Below are positions 8,035 through 17,165 of a DNA stretch of 64,000 nucleotides, piece by piece. The position numbers and the translations under genes are program-made. This DNA comes from UBA3263 sp964554665 (lineage in GTDB: Bacteria; Bacteroidota; Bacteroidia; Bacteroidales; Muribaculaceae): positions 9,617 through 73,616 of the forward strand of contig CAZKPP010000004.1 in the NCBI GenBank assembly GCA_964554665.1, written 5' to 3'. How positions within the stretch are numbered: position 1 is the stretch's first letter; every line of letters begins with the position of its first letter. The notes below the pieces were generated by a model. The model worked only from the letters and a program-made list of their open reading frames with translations, was not told the DNA's origin and ran no database searches.

Positions 8035-9087
8035 ATGAAGATAGCAGCTTTGATATCGGGCGGTGTGGATAGCGCCGTGGCCGTTCACCGCTTGGTAGAA
8101 CAGGGCCACGACGTAACCCTGTTTTATATCCGCATCGGGCTCGACAACGGCGAAGGCGACTGCTCGGCCGAAGAAGACATTGAAATGTGTGAGTTCATAG
8201 CCCAGCGCTATGGGCTCCCCTTCCACGTTGTTTCGCTCCACCAGGAATATTGGGACTCCGTTATGGGCTACGCCCTCGAAACCGTCAAGCAGGGCCTCAC
8301 ACCCAACCCCGACATTATGTGTAACCGCGTTATCAAGTTCGGCTACTTCGACCAGCGCTGGGGCCACGAGTTCGACAAAACCGCTACCGGCCACTATGCC
8401 CGCACCATAACCGGCGTTGACGGCCTCACCTACCTGGCCACGGCTCCCGACCCCGTCAAAGACCAGACAGACTTTCTGGCCCGCATAACCTACGCCCAGC
8501 TCGACCACGCCATGTTTCCCATCGGCGACATGCCCAAGAGCGAAGTGCGCCGCATGGCCATCGAGGCCAACCTGCCCAACGCTTTCCGCCGCGACAGCCA
8601 GGGCATCTGCTTTCTCGGCAACATCAACTATAACGACTTTATCCGCCGCCACCTTGGCGAACGCCCCGGGCCTATTATCGAGCTCGAAACCGGCAAAAAG
8701 CTCGGCGAACATCGCGGCTACTGGTTCCACACCATAGGGCAGCGCAAAGGGCTCGGACTGAGCGGCGGCCCTTGGTACGTAGTGCGCAAAAACGTCAACG
8801 ACAACGCCATTTATGTCAGCCGCGGCTACGACACCGAAAAACAATATGGCCGCGAAATAATCCTCGACGAAATGCACTGGATTACCCGCGACCCCGAGTT
8901 GACAGAAATTACATTTAAGAACCGCCACACCCCCGAATTCATCTCCGGCACCCTGGTGCGCGAGCCCGAAGGCCGCTTCCGCATTCTCAGCGACCAAAAG
9001 GTTCAGGGCATCGCCCCGGGGCAATTCGCCGTTATCTACGACCGCGACCGCCGCATCTGCTACGGCTCGGCGGTCATAACCCTCTGA
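8035..9087 (+). CDS. mnmA: tRNA-specific 2-thiouridylase MnmA
   Basis: Catalyses 2-thiolation of U34 in tRNA-Lys, -Glu and -Gln, using ATP to adenylate the base and a persulfide as sulfur donor. The 350-residue protein has the PP-loop SGGVDS (8-13), the first catalytic Cys in NPDIMCN (Cys96), the second in SQGICFL (Cys192), the tRNA-binding 'TATGHYAR' (116-123) and the C-terminal beta barrel. ATG at 8035 is 11 nt after the tRNA-Arg 3' end, with no room for a separate promoter, so tRNA and mRNA are probably made as one transcript and separated by tRNA processing. The next gene begins 3 nt after the stop. Confidence 0.95.
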   Translation: MKIAALISGGVDSAVAVHRLVEQGHDVTLFYIRIGLDNGEGDCSAEEDIEMCEFIAQRYGLPFHVVSLHQEYWDSVMGYALETVKQGLTPNPDIMCNRVIKFGYFDQRWGHEFDKTATGHYARTITGVDGLTYLATAPDPVKDQTDFLARITYAQLDHAMFPIGDMPKSEVRRMAIEANLPNAFRRDSQGICFLGNINYNDFIRRHLGERPGPIIELETGKKLGEHRGYWFHTIGQRKGLGLSGGPWYVVRKNVNDNAIYVSRGYDTEKQYGREIILDEMHWITRDPELTEITFKNRHTPEFISGTLVREPEGRFRILSDQKVQGIAPGQFAVIYDRDRRICYGSAVITL

Positions 9088-9090
9088 GTC

Positions 9091-9663
9091 ATGAACACCA
9101 ACCGCATACGACTAAAAGTTCTCGGCATGAGCACCGGCGAAATCTCGCCCGGAGCCTACGCCCTGATTCTGGCCGAGGTCAACGGGCCGGTACGTATTCC
9201 GGTTATCATTGCCGAGGCTGAGGCCCGCTCCATAGCCGCCCGCATGGAGCACATAACCCTGCCGCGCCCGCGCATCCACGACCTCTTTGCCTCGTTTAGC
9301 CACGCCTTCGGCATCGCCATGGTCGAGGTGTTTATCCACAAGTTTGAAGACGGCATTTTCCACTCCGAAATAACCTTTACCGACGGCGAGCGCCGCGTAA
9401 CGTTTGATGCGCGCACCTCCGACGCCGTTGCCATTGCCATGCGCACCGGGGCCCCGATTTACACCACCCCGGAGATTATGCACGAATGCGGATTCGTTAT
9501 GCAAGACGAGCCCGCAGCATCCGAGGCCGAGCCTGAACCCGCTCCCGAACCCACGGTTGAAGAACTCGAAAAACTCCGCGACGAAGCCGTTGCCAACGAA
9601 AACTACGAAGAGGCCTCGCGCCTGACCGAAATCATAAACCAAAAGAAATCACAAAATGAATAA
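9091..9663 (+). CDS. bifunctional nuclease (DUF151) with C-terminal UVR motif
   Basis: A 190-residue protein with an N-terminal bifunctional nuclease domain (PF02577 type, about 8-140; 'IPVIIAEAEARSIAA', 'DARTSDAVAIAMRTG') and a UVR motif at about 155-188 (LEKLRDEAVANENYEEAS). The UVR helical hairpin is the UvrB-UvrC interaction motif and is common on Bacteroidetes members of this family. An acidic Pro/Glu linker joins the two parts. RNase/DNase activity has been reported for some family members; the physiological role here is unknown. It starts 3 nt after mnmA and overlaps the transporter gene by 8 nt. Confidence 0.9.
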   Translation: MNTNRIRLKVLGMSTGEISPGAYALILAEVNGPVRIPVIIAEAEARSIAARMEHITLPRPRIHDLFASFSHAFGIAMVEVFIHKFEDGIFHSEITFTDGERRVTFDARTSDAVAIAMRTGAPIYTTPEIMHECGFVMQDEPAASEAEPEPAPEPTVEELEKLRDEAVANENYEEASRLTEIINQKKSQNE

Positions 9664-10990
9664 TTCCTCACTGAAATTTCGCCTGGCGCTCCTCAGCTTC
9701 ATGGAGTTCGCCATCTGGGGCGCGTATCTGACCTCGCTGGGCAACTTCCTTTTCAAGGCCGGATTGGGCGCAAAAATCGGCTGGTTCTACGCCGTTCAGG
9801 GCATAGTTTCGATTTTCATGCCCTCGATTATAGGCTATATTGCCGACCGCAAGATTCCGGCCCAGAAAATGCTGAGCCTCTGTCAGCTCATCGGCGGACT
9901 TTTCATGGGTGCCGCAGGTTTCTACTGCATGGGCGCATCAACCATTGAGTTTGCGCCGCTCTTTACGCTCTACACCATTTCCATGGCCTTCTATATGCCG
10001 ACCATCGGCCTGAACAACTCAGTGGCCTTCAACGCGCTGACTTCGGCCGGCGAAGACACCGTAACCGCCTTCCCGCCCATCCGCATCTGGGGCACCATCG
10101 GCTTTATATGCTCGATGCTCTTCGTTAACTTTGCCGGTCCGGTCGGCGCAAAGTTCCAGACCAGCTACTACCAGCTGTTTGTTTCGGCATTCATGAGCCT
10201 GATGATGGCCGCCTACGCCCTGACGATGCCCGCCTGCCCCACCAGCAAATCGTCGAAGCCGGCCACTCTTATCGACATCCTCGGGCTGCGCTCCTTCACG
10301 CTGTTCAAGGACAAAAAGCTGGCAATATTCTTTATTTTCAGCATGTTCCTTGGCGTTTCGCTGCAAATCACCAACGGCTACGCCAACCCCTATATCACCT
10401 CGTTCGAGGGCATTCCCGAGTATGCCAACGCATGGGCTGCCAAAAATGCCAACGCGCTGATTTCGCTGTCGCAGGTATCCGAAACGCTCTGCATACTGCT
10501 GATTCCCTTCTGCCTGAAACGCTTCGGCATCAAGGGCGTTATGCTGATGTCGATGGTGGCCTGGGTTCTGCGCTTCGGCCTTTTCGGTGCCGGCAACCCC
10601 GAACTCACGGGCGGGTTGTGGATGTTCGTTCTGAGCTGCATAGTTTATGGCGTAGCGTTTGACTTCTTCAACGTTTCCGGCGGCCTTTATGTCGACAAGG
10701 TAACTCCCAGCGAGAACCGCAGCTCGGCGCAGGGCCTGTTCATGACCATGACCAACGGCCTGGGCGCCACTGTCGGCACTATCGCCGCCATGTTCACGGT
10801 CAACGCCTTCGTGGTCGACGCCGCAACCCCCGAAATCAAGCTCGAAGGCTGGCGCACATGCTGGTATATCTTCGCGGCCTACGCTGCGGTGGTTGCCCTG
10901 CTGTTCGCTTTGATATTCAGAGATAATTCAAAAGGAAACGCCGCGGTTTCGGAAGCCGAAACCGACCCCGCAGGCATGATTGAAGAATGA
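9656..10990 (+). CDS. MFS nucleoside:H+ symporter (NupG/XapB type)
   Basis: A 444-residue inner-membrane transporter with about 12 hydrophobic segments and no signal peptide. The N-terminus 'LSFMEFAIWGAYLTSLGNFL' and 'GYIADRKIPAQKMLSLCQ' are typical of the nucleoside:proton symporter family (NupG/XapB); 'VDKVTPSENRSSAQGLFM' fits a late cytoplasmic loop. It probably imports nucleosides by proton symport; specificity cannot be told. ATG at 9656 overlaps the end of the nuclease gene by 8 nt and the stop overlaps rsmE by ATGA, so it is read in the same transcript. Confidence 0.88.
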   Translation: MNNSSLKFRLALLSFMEFAIWGAYLTSLGNFLFKAGLGAKIGWFYAVQGIVSIFMPSIIGYIADRKIPAQKMLSLCQLIGGLFMGAAGFYCMGASTIEFAPLFTLYTISMAFYMPTIGLNNSVAFNALTSAGEDTVTAFPPIRIWGTIGFICSMLFVNFAGPVGAKFQTSYYQLFVSAFMSLMMAAYALTMPACPTSKSSKPATLIDILGLRSFTLFKDKKLAIFFIFSMFLGVSLQITNGYANPYITSFEGIPEYANAWAAKNANALISLSQVSETLCILLIPFCLKRFGIKGVMLMSMVAWVLRFGLFGAGNPELTGGLWMFVLSCIVYGVAFDFFNVSGGLYVDKVTPSENRSSAQGLFMTMTNGLGATVGTIAAMFTVNAFVVDAATPEIKLEGWRTCWYIFAAYAAVVALLFALIFRDNSKGNAAVSEAETDPAGMIEE

Positions 10991-11694
10991 TTCAGTTCTA
11001 CGCGCCCGACATAGCAACCGATCCGGTGCTCCCCGAAGGGGAATCGCAGCATTGCGCCAAAGTTCTGCGCATGCAGCCGGGCGAAGCCGTTGAGGTTATC
11101 GACGGCAAAGGCCGCTCATATCAGTGCACTCTGATGAGCGCCCACCACAAGCACTCGCTGCTGCGCGTCGAGAGCTCGCAGGAGCGACCCCTGCCCTGGA
11201 GCTATCGCCTCACAATCGCCGTTGCGCCGACAAAACACCTTGACCGCATGGAATGGCTCGTAGAGAAGCTCACCGAGGTGGGCATCAACGAGTTTATTCC
11301 GCTGCTGTGCGACCGTTCGGAGCGCCGCGAACTCAAAACCGAACGCATCGAAAAAATCGCCATATCGGCCATGAAGCAGTCGCTCAAGGCGGTTTTGCCC
11401 GACATTCGTCCGATGACCCCTGTGAGGCGCGTAATCGAAGAATGCACGTCGGCACGGAAGTTCATTTGCTACTGCGACCGTCAGGCCGAGCGCCATCTGC
11501 TTGCACGCGAAGTGGTTGCCGGCGACGACACCACGATTCTCATAGGCCCCGAAGGCGACTTCTCGCCCGCCGAAATCGAGTTGGCCCTGGCCCGCGGATT
11601 CCGCCCCATATCGCTGGGCGACAACCGCCTGCGCACCGAAACCGCCGCGCTCTTTGCGGCATCAACCGTTCACGTTATCAACCAATTGAACTAA
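10987..11694 (+). CDS. rsmE: 16S rRNA (uracil-1498-N3)-methyltransferase
   Basis: SPOUT-class methyltransferase that methylates N3 of U1498 in 16S rRNA using S-adenosylmethionine. Length 235, normal for RsmE. N-terminal PUA-like domain (about 1-70; 'HCAKVLRMQPGE') and a C-terminal trefoil-knot SAM site with LIGPEGDFS (185-193) and LGDNRLRTETA (210-220). ATGA overlap with the transporter upstream; its TAA shares one base with the ATG of kdsA (TAATG). Confidence 0.95.
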   Translation: MIQFYAPDIATDPVLPEGESQHCAKVLRMQPGEAVEVIDGKGRSYQCTLMSAHHKHSLLRVESSQERPLPWSYRLTIAVAPTKHLDRMEWLVEKLTEVGINEFIPLLCDRSERRELKTERIEKIAISAMKQSLKAVLPDIRPMTPVRRVIEECTSARKFICYCDRQAERHLLAREVVAGDDTTILIGPEGDFSPAEIELALARGFRPISLGDNRLRTETAALFAASTVHVINQLN

Positions 11695-12515
11695 TGTCTG
11701 CCATTTTCAACTATTTGAAATCATCGCCCGACAATAACTTTTTTCTGCTCGCCGGACCCTGCGTAATCGAGGGCGAGCAAATGGCCTTCGACATTGCCGG
11801 GAAAATAGCCCCGTTGTGTAAGGAGCTCGGCATACCCTACGTTTTCAAAGGAAGCTACCGCAAAGCCAACCGCTCGCGCCTCGACTCCTTTACCGGCATC
11901 GGCGACCTGGAGGCCCTGACGATTCTGCGCAACGTAGGCCGCGAATTCAACATTCCGGTAGTCACCGACATCCACACCGCCGCCGAGGCAGCCGTGGCCG
12001 CCGAGTTTGTCGACATTCTTCAGATTCCGGCCTTTCTATGCCGCCAGACCGACCTGCTCGTAGCCGCTGCCGAAACCGGCAAGGCGGTAAACATCAAAAA
12101 AGGTCAGTTCCTCTCGCCCGAAGCCATGAAATTTGCCGTTGAAAAGGTGCGCGACGCAGGCAATAATCAGGTATTGCTGACCGAGCGCGGCACCTCGTTC
12201 GGCTATCAGGACCTGCTGGTTGACTACCGCGGCATACCGACCATGCGCGAATTTGCCCCGGTGATTGTTGACTGCACCCACTCCCTTCAGCAGCCCAACC
12301 AAAGCGCCGGAGTTACCGGCGGCCGCCCAGAACTCATCGAAACCATAGCCCGCTGCGGCATCGCCGCCGGTGCCGACGGCCTGTTCCTGGAAACCCACCC
12401 CACCCCGCACACCGCCAAGAGCGACGGCGCCAACATGTTGCGCCTCGATCTGCTCCCCGATATGTTGCAACGCCTGACCGTTTTGCGCCGGGCAATCAAT
12501 TCCATTAGCTTATGA
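11694..12515 (+). CDS. kdsA: 3-deoxy-8-phosphooctulonate (Kdo-8-P) synthase
   Basis: Condenses phosphoenolpyruvate with arabinose-5-phosphate to Kdo-8-phosphate, the first committed step to the inner core sugar of LPS, in the cytoplasm. The 273-residue product has the family motifs 'LAGPCVIEGEQ', 'KGSYRKANRSRLDS', 'VTDIHTAAEA' and 'VDCTHSLQQPNQ'. The frame is open further upstream, but homology begins at ATG 11694, which overlaps the rsmE stop by one base and matches the spacing of the other genes here. Its end overlaps the TPR gene by ATGA. No kdsB, kdsC or kdsD is adjacent. Confidence 0.96.
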   Translation: MSAIFNYLKSSPDNNFFLLAGPCVIEGEQMAFDIAGKIAPLCKELGIPYVFKGSYRKANRSRLDSFTGIGDLEALTILRNVGREFNIPVVTDIHTAAEAAVAAEFVDILQIPAFLCRQTDLLVAAAETGKAVNIKKGQFLSPEAMKFAVEKVRDAGNNQVLLTERGTSFGYQDLLVDYRGIPTMREFAPVIVDCTHSLQQPNQSAGVTGGRPELIETIARCGIAAGADGLFLETHPTPHTAKSDGANMLRLDLLPDMLQRLTVLRRAINSISL

Positions 12516-14104
12516 AACTGAAAGTTCTTATCATCGCCCTGATTTCGGCAACCGCCGCAAACGTTGCCTCGGCGCAAACCCCCGACTACAACAAAGGCAT
12601 AATGAAGGTCTACGAGCAGTCGCTCCGCGAAAGCTATAAAGACTATGAAACGCTTTTTCGCCGCGCCAACACCTATTACAACGCCGGCGACTACCTCAAG
12701 GCCCTCGACGACCTTGACCGCGCCGTTAAGTATTGCCCCGAAACCGACACCGAAAGCCTCTTTGCAATCTATGCGCTGCGCGGCGAGTGCTATTTTTATC
12801 TGAAACGCTATGCAATGGCGTTGCCCGAACTGACCAAGGCCCTGGAATATGAACCGACCTCGACCCCGCTGCTTGACTTGCGCGGCGAAACCTACTATCT
12901 GCTCGGAAAATACGACGAAGCCAAGGCCGACTTCACCAAGCTGCAGCGCATAAACCCGCGCAGCCTCTCGGCCCTCTACGGCCTGGCGCGCGTTTCGGCC
13001 AAGCAAAACAACATAGGCATGGCCATCGACTATATGGAGCAGGCCGTCAGTCTGGCATCGAACAGCAGCAGCGTTTTCATTGACCGCGCTGATGTTAAGA
13101 AACTCATTGGCGACTACAACGGCGCCGTTGATGACCTCCTGCTGGCAATGGCCACCGACAGCAACGACCCCGACGCGCTGCCGGCGCTGGTGCGCCTGGC
13201 CGACAGCAACTACTCGGCAGTAATTACCGGACTGACCGACGCCATACGCCGCGCCCCGCGCAACCCGCTGTTCTACTACCTGCGCGCATCTATCGCCGCG
13301 GCCCATTTCCACTACCTTGCGGCCATCGACGATTTCAAATACATCATCGACAATCAGCTCTACGACTATTCGGGCCTCTACTGCTCGCTGGCTGAATGCT
13401 ACTACGCCCTGGGCCAGTTCCAAACCGCGCTCGACAACTCCGAAACGGCCATAGCCACCGCCGACCCGCAAGTCGACGACCTTTGCCACTACTCAACTAT
13501 CCGCGCAATGATTCTGCGCGCCTTAGGTCAGACCGACAAGGCGCTGTCGACCATCAACCGCGCCCTCGACTACAACGAAAACGACATAGACGCCCAGACC
13601 GCCCGCGCGCTGATTCTCATCGACAAGAAAGACTACGACAAGGCTTCGGCCCAGCTCGGCGAGCTCATAATGACCCAGCCCTACGAACCGCTCCCCTACA
13701 TGCTGCGCGCATGGATTGCCAACGATTTCACCAAGCAGCCCAAAGCCGCCGAAGGCTTCTATAAGCAGGTGGCTGAGCTGGAACTCGACAATGCCGACCG
13801 CGTGGATTCCTATCTCGGCTTTGCCCAACTCTACCTGAACGAAACCGCAAAAGCCGTTGAATGGATGGAGGCGATACTTGCCCAACCCGACTACGACGGC
13901 AAGAACCACTATTTCGGCGCATGCTTCTACGGCTGGGCCGGACGCCCCGACCGCGCTTTCGAGTGCATGGAAACCTCGCTGAAAGCCGGCTATGCGAATC
14001 TCTACGACTGGGAATATCGCACCGATGGCCGCGTCAACTTTATTCCGCTGCGCGACGACCCCCGCTTCAAGAACCTGCTGAATCAGTATAAATCAATCTT
14101 TTAG
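12512..14104 (+). CDS. periplasmic TPR-repeat protein
   Basis: A 530-residue exported protein: signal peptide ending near VASAQ (residue 22), then tetratricopeptide repeats almost throughout, visible as phrases such as 'AGDYLKALDDLDRAVKY', 'LKRYAMALPELTKALEY' and 'LGQFQTALDNSETAIAT'. TPR arrays form superhelical protein-binding scaffolds; the partner is unknown. It overlaps kdsA by ATGA, and its TAG stop shares a base with the GTG start of the next gene, so all are translated from one message. Conserved position next to envelope genes would fit a periplasmic or outer-membrane-associated role, which is inference. Confidence 0.82.
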   Translation: MKLKVLIIALISATAANVASAQTPDYNKGIMKVYEQSLRESYKDYETLFRRANTYYNAGDYLKALDDLDRAVKYCPETDTESLFAIYALRGECYFYLKRYAMALPELTKALEYEPTSTPLLDLRGETYYLLGKYDEAKADFTKLQRINPRSLSALYGLARVSAKQNNIGMAIDYMEQAVSLASNSSSVFIDRADVKKLIGDYNGAVDDLLLAMATDSNDPDALPALVRLADSNYSAVITGLTDAIRRAPRNPLFYYLRASIAAAHFHYLAAIDDFKYIIDNQLYDYSGLYCSLAECYYALGQFQTALDNSETAIATADPQVDDLCHYSTIRAMILRALGQTDKALSTINRALDYNENDIDAQTARALILIDKKDYDKASAQLGELIMTQPYEPLPYMLRAWIANDFTKQPKAAEGFYKQVAELELDNADRVDSYLGFAQLYLNETAKAVEWMEAILAQPDYDGKNHYFGACFYGWAGRPDRAFECMETSLKAGYANLYDWEYRTDGRVNFIPLRDDPRFKNLLNQYKSIF

Positions 14105-15504
14105 TGAAATTTTTCAGGTCAATATCGGTTGCAATCGCACTTTGCGTTGCCGCGACGCTCTTCGCCGCCGGCAAGCGCGAGTTTCGCGGCGCGTGGATTC
14201 AAACCATCTATCAGGGCTATGACAAACGCACAACCGACCAAAACAAGGCCTATCTCATCAGCCTGCTCGACAGCCTCCACGATGCCGGCATCAACGCCGT
14301 GTTCTTTCAGGTGCGCCCCCGCGCCGACGCCCTCTATAAGAGCGACATCGAGCCCTGGAGCCGCTTCCTGACCGGCGAAGTCGGCAAGGCTCCCAACCCC
14401 TATTGGGACCCTCTGGAGTTTATGGTCAACGAGGCTCACGCCCGCGGCATGGAACTCCACGCCTGGCTCAACCCCTATCGTGCGGCAACGGTTGAAGAGA
14501 AGCCCACCCTGCCCGCCAACGACCTGATGAACCGCGAGCCGCAACGCTTTGTGCGCTACGACAAGGGCTATTACTTCGACCCATCGCAGCAGAAAAACCG
14601 CGACCTCATCTGCCGCATCGTGGCCGACATTACGCGCCGCTACAACGTTGACGGCATCCACTTCGACGACTACTTCTACCCCTATCCGGTCAAAGGGCAG
14701 GCGTTTCCCGACGCCGAAGCCTACGCCGCCGCCAAAACCAAGCTCAAGCGCGACGACTGGCGCCGCCGCAACGTTGACCTGCTGATTGAGCAGGTTCACC
14801 ACACCCTCGACACCGTGCGCCCCGGGGTGCGCTTCGGCATCAGCCCCTTCGGCATCTGGCGCAACCAGCGCACCGATCCGCGCGGCAGCCGCACCAACGG
14901 CCTGTCGAACTACGATGACCTCTATGCCGACGTGCCCCTCTGGGCCGAAAAAGGGTGGATTGACTATCAGATTCCGCAACTCTACTGGCAAATGGACCAT
15001 CGCGTGGCACCCTATCGCGAGCTCGCGCCCTGGTGGGCAAAAAACTCGCGCGGCCGCCATATCTACATAGGCCAGGATGCCGAAAACATTGTAAAGTTCA
15101 ACGAGCTCGACCCCAAAATGAGCATGGCCGCCAAGGTCGACGGCAACTGCTGGTGGTATGCGGCATCGCTGCCCGGAGTTGCCAAGCAGCTGAAATCGCG
15201 CCACTACCGCTATCCGGCGCTGGTACCCGCCTATCCCTGGAAAAAGGTCGCTCCCGCATCTGCTCCGCGCAAACTCCGCCTGCGCTCCGGCCAGCTGCTC
15301 TGGCAGGGGAGCCGCGCGGCATCGAAATGGGCGGTTTATCGCTTCGACTCGCCCGGAGCCATCGACATTGAAAACCCTGCGGCCCCGGTGGCCGTTACAT
15401 ATAAGCCAACCTTCCGGCCCAAACGCCGCGGATGGTATGTAGTTACGGCCCTCGACCATGCCAACGGCGAGTCCGCACCCTCTCAACCTATAGAAATCAA
15501 ATGA
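14104..15504 (+). CDS. GH10-like glycosyl hydrolase (DUF187 / GHL10 family)
   Basis: Secreted 466-residue protein of the glycosyl-hydrolase-like 10 family, whose member DigH of E. coli cleaves denuded peptidoglycan glycan strands. Signal peptide (about 1-21), then a TIM barrel beginning 'KREFRGAWIQTIYQG', with 'INAVFFQVRPRADALY', 'GMELHAWLNPYRA', 'VDGIHFDDYFYPYP' and 'GISPFGIWRNQRTDPRGS', all conserved in the family; a C-terminal fibronectin-like tail (about 380-466) follows. The start codon is GTG at 14104, overlapping the TAG of the TPR gene. It is followed by the ctp gene with an ATGA overlap, so a cell-wall function for this part of the operon is plausible. Confidence 0.9.
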   Translation: MKFFRSISVAIALCVAATLFAAGKREFRGAWIQTIYQGYDKRTTDQNKAYLISLLDSLHDAGINAVFFQVRPRADALYKSDIEPWSRFLTGEVGKAPNPYWDPLEFMVNEAHARGMELHAWLNPYRAATVEEKPTLPANDLMNREPQRFVRYDKGYYFDPSQQKNRDLICRIVADITRRYNVDGIHFDDYFYPYPVKGQAFPDAEAYAAAKTKLKRDDWRRRNVDLLIEQVHHTLDTVRPGVRFGISPFGIWRNQRTDPRGSRTNGLSNYDDLYADVPLWAEKGWIDYQIPQLYWQMDHRVAPYRELAPWWAKNSRGRHIYIGQDAENIVKFNELDPKMSMAAKVDGNCWWYAASLPGVAKQLKSRHYRYPALVPAYPWKKVAPASAPRKLRLRSGQLLWQGSRAASKWAVYRFDSPGAIDIENPAAPVAVTYKPTFRPKRRGWYVVTALDHANGESAPSQPIEIK

Positions 15505-17159
15505 AAAAACTAATCTTCAGCATCATAGCGCTGGCAACCCTGACCGTTTCGGCAGAAACCCGCAGCTCCAAAACCGACATTTCGCGCGGCATAGACATTT
15601 TTTCAGCCCTTTTCCGCGAAGTGCAGCTCAACTACGTTGACACCCTCGACGCAAAAAAGGCTATCGACAACGCCATCGGCTATATGCTCAACGAAATCGA
15701 CCCCTACACGGAGTATTATTCGAGCGACGACACCGAAGACCTGGCGCAGCTCTCAACCGGCGAATATGGGGGCGTGGGCTCGGTAATCAACAAGGGGCGC
15801 GACGGCCGCGTGCGCTTTTCGGAGCCATACGAAAACACCCCGTCGTGGAAAGCCGGGGCGCGCGCCGGCGACGTTATTCTCCAAATCGACTCTACGGAGA
15901 TAACCAAAGACTTCACCGTGGCCAAAGTCAGCGAACTGCTGCGAGGCACCGCGGGCACAACCTTGCAGGTAAAGGTTATGCGCCCCTACGATCCCGACTC
16001 GATAAAGACCCTGACCATTGAGCGCGCCAAAATCCACACCCCCGAAGTGCCATATTTCGGCACCACAGGCCCCGACGGAAAGGTTGGCTACATTATGCTC
16101 ACCAGCTTTACCGACAAAGCCCCCGAAGCAGTGGCCGACGCCCTGCATCAGCTGCTCAAAAGCGGCATAACATCGCTTGCTCTCGACCTGCAGAGCAACC
16201 CGGGCGGCCTGCTCGAAAGCGCCGTTGACATCGTAGGCCTGTTCGTCGACAAGGGCACCGAAGTTGTGCGCACCCGCGGCCGCGACCCCAAAAACGAAAA
16301 AATCTATAAAACCACCCGCAAGCCGGTTGCTCGCGAACTGCCGCTGGTGGTGCTCATCAACGGCGGCTCGGCAAGCTCGGCGGAAATCGTTGCCGGCTCG
16401 CTGCAAGACCTCGACCGCGCCGTGATAGTCGGCCAGCGTTCGTTTGGCAAAGGCCTCGTGCAGTCGTCGCGCCCGCTGCCATACGACGGCGCCGTGAAGC
16501 TCACCGTTGCGAAATACTACATTCCCTCAGGCCGCCTGATTCAGGCCATTGACTATTCGCGACGCAACCCCGACGGCTCGGTGGCCCGCACCCCCGACTC
16601 GCTGACGAGCGTTTACCGCACCATCCACGGACGCGAGGTGCGCGACGGCGGCGGCATCACACCCGACCTGAAAGTCGAGCCGATTAAGTCAAACCGCCTG
16701 CTCTACACCGTTCAGTCCGAGGGGTGGGACATTGATTTCGCAACCCTCTTCGCATCGCAGAATCCGTCGATAGGCAACCCCGAGGAATTCGTTGTTACCG
16801 ACACCATTTTCAGTCAGTTCAAGGATTTTCTGAACCCCGATGAATTCAAGTATGACAAAACATACGAAGCCTATATCAAAACCATGCGCGAGAGCCTCAA
16901 GAGCGAAGGCTACCTGACCGACACAGTCGGCACCTACATCGACGGCCTTGAGCAGCTGCTGCGCCGCGACCTGGCCGAAGACCTCGACCTCAACCGCACC
17001 GAGCTCAGCTACTTGCTCACCGACGCCATAGTTCCGCGCTACGGCTTCCGCCGCGCGGCCATGGCGGCCGAACTCCCCTTCAACGATGCGCTGCAGCGCG
17101 CCCTGGAGCTTCTTGCCGACCCCGCGGAATATAAAAAACTGCTCTCGCCTCAAAAATAA
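15501..17159 (+). CDS. S41 C-terminal processing peptidase (Ctp/Prc family)
   Basis: Periplasmic tail-specific serine protease. The 552-residue form starts at ATG 15501 (signal peptide to about residue 19); the frame is open upstream, but that would remove the signal peptide. A PDZ domain lies at about 85-165 ('GGVGSVINKG', 'AGARAGDVILQID'), and the protease core contains 'LALDLQSNPGGLLESAVD' and NGGSASSAE, with predicted nucleophile Ser292 and general base Lys317 (SFGKG), spaced 25 residues apart as in Prc. Helical C-terminal extension of about 130 residues, common in Bacteroidetes members. ATGA overlap with the GH10-like gene. Confidence 0.93.
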   Translation: MKKLIFSIIALATLTVSAETRSSKTDISRGIDIFSALFREVQLNYVDTLDAKKAIDNAIGYMLNEIDPYTEYYSSDDTEDLAQLSTGEYGGVGSVINKGRDGRVRFSEPYENTPSWKAGARAGDVILQIDSTEITKDFTVAKVSELLRGTAGTTLQVKVMRPYDPDSIKTLTIERAKIHTPEVPYFGTTGPDGKVGYIMLTSFTDKAPEAVADALHQLLKSGITSLALDLQSNPGGLLESAVDIVGLFVDKGTEVVRTRGRDPKNEKIYKTTRKPVARELPLVVLINGGSASSAEIVAGSLQDLDRAVIVGQRSFGKGLVQSSRPLPYDGAVKLTVAKYYIPSGRLIQAIDYSRRNPDGSVARTPDSLTSVYRTIHGREVRDGGGITPDLKVEPIKSNRLLYTVQSEGWDIDFATLFASQNPSIGNPEEFVVTDTIFSQFKDFLNPDEFKYDKTYEAYIKTMRESLKSEGYLTDTVGTYIDGLEQLLRRDLAEDLDLNRTELSYLLTDAIVPRYGFRRAAMAAELPFNDALQRALELLADPAEYKKLLSPQK

Positions 17160-17165
17160 CAGCCG

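Noticed and set aside
11253..12515. 420-codon reading of kdsA starting inside rsmE
   Set aside because: The first 147 codons are an out-of-frame reading of rsmE; KdsA homology starts at ATG 11694, which shows the usual one-base overlap.
14119..15486. Minus-strand open frame of 455 codons across the GH10-like gene
   Set aside because: Antisense shadow of a clearly homologous gene; no family, signal or control elements. The same holds for the long antisense frames at 12287-13489, 19308-20393, 33576-34613 and 34623-35696.
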